DNA of 64,000 nucleotides from Gammaproteobacteria bacterium (lineage in GTDB: Bacteria > Pseudomonadota > Gammaproteobacteria > Competibacterales > Competibacteraceae), in contig JACKMZ010000009.1 of assembly GCA_024235135.1 (NCBI GenBank), positions 62,001 through 126,000 on the forward strand. Direction: 5' to 3'. The position numbers and the translations under genes are program-made. Below are positions 1 to 6,979 of this stretch, one piece after another. Under the pieces are notes generated by a model. It did no database searches and was not told the origin of the DNA. It worked only from the letters and a program-made list of their open reading frames with translations. Within the stretch, counting starts at the first letter, position 1; every line of letters begins with the position of its first letter.

Positions 1-1
1 C

Positions 2-379
2 AAGCCCTTTTCCCCGCGCGAACTGGTCGCCCGTATCAAGGCCGTCATGCGCCGGGGCACGCCGGGTGGGGACGACGAAATGCTAGTCGCCAACGGGCTC
101 AAGCTGGATATCGCCAGTCATCGGGTAACGGCGGGCGAGGTGACGCTGGAGATCGGTCCTACCGAATACCGCTTGCTGGAATTTTTTATGGCGCACCCGG
201 AGCGCGTCTACAGCCGCAGCCAATTGCTGGACCGGGTCTGGGGCAGCAATGTCTACGTGGAGGAGCGTACGGTGGATGTACACATTCGTCGGTTGCGGAA
301 GGCCCTGGAGCCCCACGGCTGTGACAATCTGATTCAGACTGTGCGCGGTGCGGGCTACCGTTTCTCGACAAGGACATGA
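2..379 (+). CDS. phoB: Phosphate regulon response regulator PhoB, C-terminal part (5' end outside window)
   Basis: The frame is open from base 2 and lacks its 5' end. What remains is the end of the receiver domain (KPFSPRELVARIKAVMRR, the usual receiver-to-linker junction of OmpR/PhoB proteins) and the whole winged-helix DNA-binding domain, ending in the typical RTVDVHIRRLRKAL recognition helix and VRGAGYRF hairpin. Family knowledge: phosphorylated PhoB binds pho boxes and activates phosphate-starvation genes. The assignment to PhoB rather than another OmpR-type regulator rests on the phoR-like kinase directly downstream and ppx after it. The stop at 377-379 lies one base before the phoR start. 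Confidence 0.88.
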   Translation, partial: KPFSPRELVARIKAVMRRGTPGGDDEMLVANGLKLDIASHRVTAGEVTLEIGPTEYRLLEFFMAHPERVYSRSQLLDRVWGSNVYVEERTVDVHIRRLRKALEPHGCDNLIQTVRGAGYRFSTRT

Positions 380-380
380 T

Positions 381-1715
381 GTGCCTAATCCCTGGCCGAT
401 CCTGTTGGGTCGTACGCTGGGACTGCTGCTGCTGGCCGGGCTGCTGGGCTGGTTCATCGGCCATGTTACGCCAGTCCTGCTGATTGCCGCCCTGGCTTGC
501 TTGGGCTGGCATCTCTACCATCTCTATCGTCTGGAACGCTGGCTGAATGCGGGGGTTCCCATCCGCTGGCCGGATACCGCGCCGCTGCAGGGCAGCGCCA
601 TCTGGAAACCGCTGTACCGCACGGTGTATCGCCTGCAGCAACGCAGCCGCAAGCGCAAGCGCAAGCTGAGCCGTTTTCTCGAACAGTTCCAGGCCGCCGC
701 CTTCGCCTTGCCGGACGCCGCCGTGGTGCTCAAGGACGACGATACGGTCGCCTGGTGCAACGAATCCGCACGGCGCCTCTTGGGGCTGCGTCCGCCTCAG
801 GATTTCGGGTTGCGTATCACCACTCTGGTCCGCCATCCCAGTTTCGTCGAATTTCTGACCCGCCGCGATTACGAAGACTGCGTCGAATTCCCATCCCCCG
901 TGACCGATGTCGTGTCCCTGAACGTGCGGGTCGTTCCTTATGGGAAGAAACGCCGTCTGTTGCTGGCCGCGGATGTCTCGCGGCTGCATCGGCTGGAACA
1001 GATCCGCCGCGATTTCGTCGCCAACGTCTCCCACGAACTGCGCACCCCCCTGACCGTCATCAACGGTTACCTCGAAACCCTGCTGGACAGCGACGACATG
1101 GATCGCTGGGATCTCCCGCTGCGGCGTATGCAACAGCAGGCCGGGCGCATGCTGCACATTATCGAAAGCCTGCTGATGCTGTCGCGTTTGGAAACGCAAG
1201 GCGAAACTTCTCCGCCGCAAACGGTGAAAACGCCGGACCTGCTGGAAGCCATCGTTGAGGATGCCGTCGCCCTCAGTGGCGAACACGGGCACCACATTCA
1301 CCTGGAAGCCGACCATCAGTTATGGATACGGGGCTGGGAACGCGAACTGCGCAGCGCGTTTTCCAATCTGGTGTACAACGCCGTGCGCCATACCCCGGAC
1401 GGCAGCAAAATCACCATTCGTTGGTATGAGGACCCGCGGGGCGCGCATCTCGAAGTCGAGGACAACGGCGATGGCATCCCGGCCAATCATCTGCCGCGCA
1501 TCACCGAGCGTTTCTACCGGGTGGATCGCGGTCGCCAGCGTGAAAAAGGCGGTACCGGGCTGGGACTGGCTATTGTCAAACATGTCATGCATCATCACGA
1601 CGGACAGCTCAATGTCATCAGTCTGGTGGGGGTAGGCAGTCTGTTCGCCTGTGATTTTCAAACCACGCAGATAGTCCGCAAGCCATTGCCCGTCGCCGAT
1701 CGAGCCACCTCCTGA
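381..1715 (+). CDS. phoR: Phosphate regulon sensor histidine kinase PhoR
   Basis: A 444-residue membrane kinase. Two hydrophobic segments lie in about the first 45 residues, then a short basic linker, a PAS-like region, the HisKA phosphoacceptor motif FVANVSHELRTPLTVI, an N-box (NLVYNAVRHTPDGS), DNGDGI and GTGLGLAIVKH of the ATPase domain. The GTG at 381 is chosen because an AGGA sits at 371-374 and it follows the phoB stop by one base; an upstream ATG at 348 would overlap phoB. Family knowledge: PhoR phosphorylates PhoB when the Pst transporter signals low phosphate. Tight spacing indicates co-transcription with phoB. Size and domain order are normal. Confidence 0.93.
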   Translation: MPNPWPILLGRTLGLLLLAGLLGWFIGHVTPVLLIAALACLGWHLYHLYRLERWLNAGVPIRWPDTAPLQGSAIWKPLYRTVYRLQQRSRKRKRKLSRFLEQFQAAAFALPDAAVVLKDDDTVAWCNESARRLLGLRPPQDFGLRITTLVRHPSFVEFLTRRDYEDCVEFPSPVTDVVSLNVRVVPYGKKRRLLLAADVSRLHRLEQIRRDFVANVSHELRTPLTVINGYLETLLDSDDMDRWDLPLRRMQQQAGRMLHIIESLLMLSRLETQGETSPPQTVKTPDLLEAIVEDAVALSGEHGHHIHLEADHQLWIRGWERELRSAFSNLVYNAVRHTPDGSKITIRWYEDPRGAHLEVEDNGDGIPANHLPRITERFYRVDRGRQREKGGTGLGLAIVKHVMHHHDGQLNVISLVGVGSLFACDFQTTQIVRKPLPVADRATS

Positions 1716-1759
1716 AGTCGGCGTGGATTTCGAACAGTCAACCCCAGGAGACTGACACA

Positions 1760-3328
1760 GTGCCCGACACTATCGCCGCCATCGATCTGGGTTCCAACAG
1801 CTTTCATCTGATTGTCGCGCGGTTGGTCAACGGTCATCTGCAGATCGTCGACCGCCTGCGGGAAATGGTCCAATTGGGAGCCGGCCTGGACAAAGATCAT
1901 TGGCTTTCCGAGGAGGCGCAGAACCGCGCGCTGGATTGCCTGGCTCGTTTCGGTCAACGGCTGCGTCCCATGCCCGGATCGCGGGTGCGGGTCGTGGGCA
2001 CCAATACGCTGCGGCGGGCGCGCAATCGCAAGGAGTTCCTGGCCCAGGCCGAAACGCTGCTCGGCCATCCCGTGGAAATCATCAGCGGCGTGGAGGAAGC
2101 CCGGCTCATTTACCTGGGCGTGGCCCACAGCACGGCGGTCACGGAAGGGCGGCGGCTGGTGCTGGATATCGGCGGAGGCAGCACCGAATTGATCATCGGC
2201 GAACGCTTCGAGCCCTTGTACTTGGAAAGCCTGAGCGTGGGCTGCGTCAGTTTGACCCTGGATCATTTCACCTCCGGCAAGCGTGAGACTGAAATGAAGG
2301 AAGCCGATCTGCGCGCCGCCGAACTGGCGGTCAACCTGGAGCTGGAGCCCATTGCGCTCGCCTATCGGGAGTTGGGCTGGGATCATGCCATCGGCGCATC
2401 CGGCACGATCCGCGCCTTGCGCGACGTCGTGCACGCCGAAGGCTGGTGTCAGGAAGGCATCAGCCTGGATTCCCTGCGCCGGCTGCGGGGGGCGCTGCTG
2501 GAAACCGGCAAGAGTTCCGCCATGGCCGAGCGTTGGCGGCTGGAGCCGGCGCGGGCGCGGGTGCTGACGGGGGGATTCGCCGTTTTGCATAGTTTGTGCG
2601 AGGCGCTCGACATCGAACACCTGCAGGTCTCCGATGGGGCGTTGCGGGAAGGCGTGATTTACGATCTGATCGGGCGGATACGCCACGAAGACGTGCGCCA
2701 TCGCACCGTCGCCATGCTCAGCCAACGCTACGGCGCGGACAACGCTCAGGCCGAACGGGTGAGCGTCACCGCCCGTCAGCTCTTGGGGCAAATCGCCCCG
2801 CATTGGGGGCTGGAGAACGAGGCTTGCGGTGATGCACTGGAATGGGCGGCTCGTTTGCATGAGATCGGGCTGGCCATCGCCCATAACAATTACCACCGTC
2901 ATGGCGCCTACATTTTGGAACATGCCGATCTGCCGGGATTTTCCCGCAGTGATCAAGCCGTGTTGGCGGCTCTGGTGCGTGGTCATCGCCGCAAGTTTCC
3001 GCGCGACGTCTTCGCGTCGTTACCCAAGGGGGCGACGACCTTCGCGCGTCGCTTATGCGTCTTGTTGCGTTTGGCGGTGTTGCTGCATCGCAGTCGCAGC
3101 CGGCAGCCGTTGCCCGCTTTGCAACTGATCGCTTCGGGTCAGAATCTGAAGTTGTCGTTTCCCGAGGAATGGTTGGCCGGGCATCCCTTGACCCGCGCCG
3201 ATTTGGAGCGCGAAGCGCAATATCTCAAAAAAGCCGGCTTCCAACTGGATATTCTGGAAGCCGGCGGCGAGGGCGAGGCATCAGTCCTCGCCGCCGATGA
3301 GTCGGTGGAATGGACGCTGACATCGTAA
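1760..3328 (+). CDS. ppx: Exopolyphosphatase (Ppx/GppA family)
   Basis: A 522-residue protein starting at GTG, with an AGGAG about 8 bases upstream. The N-terminus has the sugar-kinase/actin-like phosphate loop AAIDLGSNSFHL, followed by a second loop VLDIGGGSTELI, both diagnostic of Ppx/GppA phosphatases. The C-terminal third is the helical HD-like region (LHEIGLAIAHNNYHRHGAYI). Family knowledge: releases orthophosphate from polyphosphate ends; GppA paralogs hydrolyse pppGpp. Position behind phoBR favours the polyphosphate role. It ends 6 bases before the convergent von Willebrand gene. Confidence 0.92.
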   Translation: MPDTIAAIDLGSNSFHLIVARLVNGHLQIVDRLREMVQLGAGLDKDHWLSEEAQNRALDCLARFGQRLRPMPGSRVRVVGTNTLRRARNRKEFLAQAETLLGHPVEIISGVEEARLIYLGVAHSTAVTEGRRLVLDIGGGSTELIIGERFEPLYLESLSVGCVSLTLDHFTSGKRETEMKEADLRAAELAVNLELEPIALAYRELGWDHAIGASGTIRALRDVVHAEGWCQEGISLDSLRRLRGALLETGKSSAMAERWRLEPARARVLTGGFAVLHSLCEALDIEHLQVSDGALREGVIYDLIGRIRHEDVRHRTVAMLSQRYGADNAQAERVSVTARQLLGQIAPHWGLENEACGDALEWAARLHEIGLAIAHNNYHRHGAYILEHADLPGFSRSDQAVLAALVRGHRRKFPRDVFASLPKGATTFARRLCVLLRLAVLLHRSRSRQPLPALQLIASGQNLKLSFPEEWLAGHPLTRADLEREAQYLKKAGFQLDILEAGGEGEASVLAADESVEWTLTS

Positions 3329-3334
3329 GCGCCG

Positions 3335-4075
3335 TTAGAAGGTGAGTGACTGGCCCGCCTGGCCGCTGCCCAATGCCTGGCTTTGGACGCTGATGCTGCG
3401 GCTGACGAAGTCCGCCAGCTTGGCTAGTTTCTGCGGCGTGGCGGCTCCCGCCGCGAGGTATTGGGTCAGTTCCGCCTCATCCTTGAAATCCTGAAGCGCC
3501 TTTTGCACGGTCGCGTCTTGCGTATTGACGCCGATCAGGACCGTTATCAGGTTTTCCACGGTTTCCTCGCGGTAGGCCGCACGGATTTCCTCGGCGATAT
3601 GCCGGGGTCCGACGGTGGAACTGTTGTCCCAGCCATCGGTGATGATGTAGATCGCGGCGTTGACGTCAAAGTCCTGTTCGACCAGCATCTTGGCGTAACG
3701 CAAGGTGGCGGTGACGGCGTCGTAAGTGGCGTCGAATAGGGCCGTCATGCCGTGGGGCTTGAATGGCTTGTAGGCTTTGCTGTCCACGGCGTTGAGCGGT
3801 TTGAAGCCATGCACTTCCTGACGCTCGGTATTGAACGTGATCAGACGCAGCAGCAGATTGTCGGCGCGCGGACTTTTCCGGCAACCTTCCACCGCCGTCT
3901 TGACCGCTTCCAGCAATTCCTTCTTGAAGGCCGCCACGCTGGCGGTGACATCCACCACGATGGTCACCAGCGTGTATTCAGTCGCCCCCAGATGCTCAGG
4001 CCGGACGGCGGAGAAGCGGAAATTGCCCGCGCCGATGTTGACGGTTTGCAGGGTGTTGGCATTCAGCTTTGGCAT
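3335..4075 (-). CDS. von Willebrand factor type A domain protein
   Basis: A 246-residue protein without signal peptide or membrane segment, so probably cytoplasmic. A metal-ion-dependent adhesion site of the form DxTxS is visible (VVDVTASV, about residues 41-48), with the further vWA landmarks HGMTALFDA and YIITDGWDNSS. A GAGGA lies about 7 bases before the ATG. Family knowledge: vWA domains bind partner proteins through a divalent cation. Downstream of, and probably co-transcribed with, the cysteine hydrolase at 4125-4931 (49-base gap). The two may act in one process, but the sequence does not name it. Confidence 0.8.
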   Translation of the reverse strand: MPKLNANTLQTVNIGAGNFRFSAVRPEHLGATEYTLVTIVVDVTASVAAFKKELLEAVKTAVEGCRKSPRADNLLLRLITFNTERQEVHGFKPLNAVDSKAYKPFKPHGMTALFDATYDAVTATLRYAKMLVEQDFDVNAAIYIITDGWDNSSTVGPRHIAEEIRAAYREETVENLITVLIGVNTQDATVQKALQDFKDEAELTQYLAAGAATPQKLAKLADFVSRSISVQSQALGSGQAGQSLTF

Positions 4076-4124
4076 GTTCGTATCCTCGGTGCGTGCCGGC
4101 GAGGCGGCACGGTAGTTCGGTCGA

Positions 4125-4931
4125 TCAATTCATGAACTCGGCGGCGCGGGCGGTTTTCATGCCGCGTTTTTTCATGTCCGTCAGAAACTGCTGGGCGAGA
4201 TTCTCGAAGCCGGGAACGGCCGAGCTGGTGTCCTCGATCAGCACGAGTTTGCCGATGTTTTGCTCGCCGAAGTTGTCGGCGATATCGCGCACGGTGTTGG
4301 CCACGCAATGCGACAACGCTTGCCCGGAGAGCGCCACCCATTCGGCTTTTTCCAGGGTTTCGATCAGCCGCGAATTGAGCAGGGTGGTGGGGTCGCTGGG
4401 ATCGGGTACGTCGGCCTGCACGGCGGAATAGTGCTCGGTCCAGGGGTTGTGGCCCTTGGTTACGTAATCGACCCGCGCGAAATTCGCTTCCTCCCAAGCC
4501 CGCAAAGCCTCGGCGACCGGCTCGACCACGTTGTGTCCCCAGGTTCCCACCAGGCAATGCGGCGGCCAGATGGTCAGCGCATAACGGCCGTTGTCGCGTA
4601 AGGCCGTCACGTAATCCAAGGCGCGTTGCTGGAACTGCGGATTGAAGGTCCGCCAGAGCCCGTCCTTCACTTCATCCATGCTGATCTGGGTAAACGGCGC
4701 GGGACGTTGACCGGCGCTGTCCGTCCAGAAGGACGGATGGGCGATATCCACCAGTTGATGGGTATCCAGCGTGACGTGGATGTCTTCGACGCGGCCGGCC
4801 AGTCGGTTCAGCATGCGCGCCAGCCGTTGCGCGTCTTCATAGGCGCCGGGTACGGGTAAGGCGGCGCCGGGGCGGTCGCTGAAATCGTTCTGCGGGTCGA
4901 TGATCAACACTTCCAGATTCATGGCGGTCAT
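4125..4931 (-). CDS. Nicotinamidase/isochorismatase-like cysteine hydrolase
   Basis: A 268-residue protein of the isochorismatase fold. The catalytic Asp lies in LIIDPQNDF (residue 12), a metal-binding motif D-x-H-x(6)-H in LDTHQLVDIAHPSF resembles that of nicotinamidases, and the nucleophile Cys is in SGQALSHCVANTVRDI. The conserved Lys is probably in YVTKGHNPW. ATG at 4931 is preferred over the one at 4922 because an AGAGGAG sits just upstream. Metal ligands favour nicotinamidase-type amide hydrolysis over isochorismate cleavage, but it is longer than typical PncA (about 210). First gene of a two-gene leftward unit under the paired operators at 4963-5003. Confidence 0.82.
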   Translation of the reverse strand: MTAMNLEVLIIDPQNDFSDRPGAALPVPGAYEDAQRLARMLNRLAGRVEDIHVTLDTHQLVDIAHPSFWTDSAGQRPAPFTQISMDEVKDGLWRTFNPQFQQRALDYVTALRDNGRYALTIWPPHCLVGTWGHNVVEPVAEALRAWEEANFARVDYVTKGHNPWTEHYSAVQADVPDPSDPTTLLNSRLIETLEKAEWVALSGQALSHCVANTVRDIADNFGEQNIGKLVLIEDTSSAVPGFENLAQQFLTDMKKRGMKTARAAEFMN

Positions 4932-4962
4932 GGCGAGTCTCCTCTTGTCTATCGTTTATAAA

Positions 4963-5003
4963 TAGTTGCAATGTGCAACTAATATAGTTGTATTTTGCAA
5001 CTA
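4963..5003. promoter_or_regulatory. Two tandem 19-bp palindromic operator sites
   Basis: Two near-identical inverted repeats: 4963-4981 (TAGTTGCA, 3-base centre, TGCAACTA; perfect) and 4985-5003 (same arms, one mismatch in the left arm). Their centres are 22 bp apart, two helical turns, so dimers would bind the same face of DNA. They lie 32-72 bp upstream of the hydrolase start at 4931, where its promoter should be, and about 134 bp before the rightward HIT gene. The shape fits a dimeric winged-helix repressor such as a MarR-type protein. No regulator gene is adjacent. Confidence 0.7.
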
Positions 5004-5136
5004 ATGCAAGAGATCGTGACCGACATTTTTCGGGCGAAGCGCCCCGGCTAGGTTTTGGCGCTCGACTGGCCTACCATGAAAACAACTGATTTCGCCGCCT
5101 TTTGCGCGGCAAGACAATCTCCAAGGAGTGCTTCAG

Positions 5137-5559
5137 ATGATCCAAAGCGACAACTGTATTTTCTGCAAGATCGTGAGCGGCGCCATCCCGGCCATCAAGG
5201 TGTATGAAGACGAGCAGACGCTGGCCTTCATGGACATCAATCCGGCCAGTGACGGCCATTCCCTGATCATTTCCAAAGACCATTACGAAAATCTGCTGGA
5301 GATTGAAGAAGGGGCGCTTACCGCCGTGATGTTGACCACCCAGCGCCTGGCCAGGGCCATTAAAAAGGCATTGAAGCCCGACGGTATGCGGGTATCCCAG
5401 TTCAACGGCGCGGCGGCGGGACAAACGGTGTTTCATTACCACGCCCACATCGTGCCGTACCACCAAGGCGACAAGCTGGGCTCGCACGGGCGGGGTCCGG
5501 GCGACCCGGAAGTGATCAAGCAGATCGCCGCGCAGATTCGGGACGCTTTGGGGAGTTGA
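5137..5559 (+). CDS. HIT family nucleotide hydrolase
   Basis: A 140-residue protein with the histidine triad HYHAHIVPYH near the C-terminus (HxHxH plus a later His) and an N-terminal CIFCKIVSG CxxC zinc pair, the usual layout of bacterial HINT/Hit proteins. ATG at 5137 follows AAGGAG (5123-5128) by 8 bases; a GTG at 5128 is in frame but overlaps that ribosome-binding site. Family knowledge: purine nucleoside phosphoramidates, AMP-lysine or dinucleoside polyphosphates are hydrolysed through a nucleotidyl-His intermediate. The next gene starts 23 bases downstream with its own strong ribosome-binding site. Confidence 0.9.
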   Translation: MIQSDNCIFCKIVSGAIPAIKVYEDEQTLAFMDINPASDGHSLIISKDHYENLLEIEEGALTAVMLTTQRLARAIKKALKPDGMRVSQFNGAAAGQTVFHYHAHIVPYHQGDKLGSHGRGPGDPEVIKQIAAQIRDALGS

Positions 5560-5582
5560 GAGATAACCAGGAGGGATTCACC

Positions 5583-6712
5583 ATGAGTACGGCGCTTGTC
5601 CAAGGCGGTAACTTATCGCTAGGCAAGGTAGACCGACATCTTGCTTCCGTGTTTGTCGGCTTGTCCTGGGAGGTGCCCCAGGGCAACCCACCACTCGAAA
5701 TTGACGCGAGCTTATTTCTGCTCACGGCGGCGCGCGTAGTACGTAATGATGATGATTTCATCTTTTACAACCAGGAATCGGATGTCGCTGGAGCCGTGTA
5801 TCGTGTTCCAAGTGACGAGTTGGACGAAGCATCGGACCGAGATGGATTCGTAATCCGGCTGAATGAACTGGACGAAGAAATTCAGCGGGTAGCGTTCTGC
5901 CTGAGCTTGTATGAAGGAAATGGGCGGGGAAAGGATTTCAGCGCGGCTTCGGTGTTACGGGCACGTTTGGTGAACCAGGATACGGAAATGGAACTGGCCC
6001 ACTACCAAAGTGAAAACGATGTTTCGTGCGAAACCGCTTTGATTCTGGCAGAACTCTACCGCTACCGTGAAGAATGGAAGTTCCGGGCGGTAGGACAAGG
6101 ATTCAAGGGTGGTTTGAACGCCCTGGCTACTCACTTCGGAGTGCTAGTCTCGGGTGGCGACAATCAGCTCCAAGCCCAAGCGCATTCTGGTTCAGTTGGA
6201 AATGCGCCACTCCAAACGGCTAGGCTACCCGTCAGTCTGGAAAAGGATGTCCCTGCCACCGATGGAAAACCGCGCCGCCGCCGTACCCTACACGATATCC
6301 TGAATGCTCAGGTTGAAGACATCAAACGTCGATACCGTTTATTGCAACCGCTGTTGCGCCGCGCCGCGCAGGGCTCTCCCAATGAAAGCCAAAGTCGGTT
6401 ACTGCTGGATCGCATTTTGCAGGATGTGCTCGGTTATGAACTCGACGAAATCAAGACGGAACAGAAAATTCAAGGAAGATCGGCAGATTATGTGCTAGCC
6501 CCCACTGGCCAGGACACAAAGGCATCATGCGTCGTGACCTGTTGGATAAACTCTGGAGGAAGAGATCGGCGCTTAGTCCGGAAAGCCTACTCGCCACCCT
6601 TTTCAATGAGGAAGTCTTGAACAAAATGCGCGCCGTTCTGATGCGCGAGCGTCAGTGTCCTGTGAGTAACCAGGAGATTCAGGATGCGATTGAGCGGGAA
6701 ATATTGCGGTGA
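5583..6712 (+). pseudogene. Broken TerD-domain / HsdR_N-like nuclease fusion
   Basis: ATG at 5583 follows AGGAGG by 8 bases. The first 190 or so residues form a TerD/TerZ-type calcium-binding domain (ASLFLLTAARVVRNDDDFIF, then RLNELDEEIQRVAFCLSLYE). After a basic linker comes the start of a nuclease-like domain (LLDRILQDVLGYELDEIKTE, then KIQGRSADYVLA). At about 6500-6520 homology stops and the frame ends at 6620 after unrelated sequence. In the next frame, 6518-6712, a recognisable end of the same domain resumes (RRDLLDKLWRKRSAL, SPESLLATLFNEEVL, CPVSNQEIQDAIE). The middle, including the expected E-x-K catalytic core, is missing. I read this as an internal deletion plus frameshift. A truncated TerD protein of up to 345 residues could still be made. 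Confidence 0.72.
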
Positions 6713-6788
6713 GAAATTATTTGAGTCGTAGTCACTGCGTTCCTCAAACAGCGTCATTGTTTCGATTCAGTTAGATTGGTGCACGGAG

Positions 6789-6886
6789 CCCGCCATGGCG
6801 GGTAGTTCAGACATCTACCGGATGCTGGACGGTATTAGCCCGTATCCAGGACATGATCGGGTCCCCGCCAAGAAGGACGGCGGGGA
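6789..6886. repeat. Two GC-rich inverted repeats in the gap after the TerD remnant
   Basis: The 267-base gap between the TerD remnant and the CAP gene holds a perfect 14-bp palindrome at 6789-6802 (CCCGCCA/TGGCGGG) and an 8-bp stem at 6862-6869/6879-6886 (TCCCCGCC/GGCGGGGA, 9-base loop). Neither is followed by a T run. They could be terminators for the converging genes or REP-like elements. No coding sequence is seen in the gap. Confidence 0.5.
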
Positions 6887-6979
6887 TGTCCGTCCAATGC
6901 AAGTGTTCCAATCCAGGTGGAGTCCACAGCGGCGCCCTTGGGATTCAATATTGACCCCCCGAGTATCCTGTGTCCGTCG

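Noticed and set aside
186..1316. Long opposite-strand open frame over phoR
   Set aside because: Low-complexity, Gln/His/Arg-rich shadow of the phoR coding frame, typical of high-GC DNA.
6500..6620. Programmed frameshift in the TerD gene
   Set aside because: No slippery heptamer is seen and the core of the nuclease domain is missing, so simple frameshifting would not restore it.
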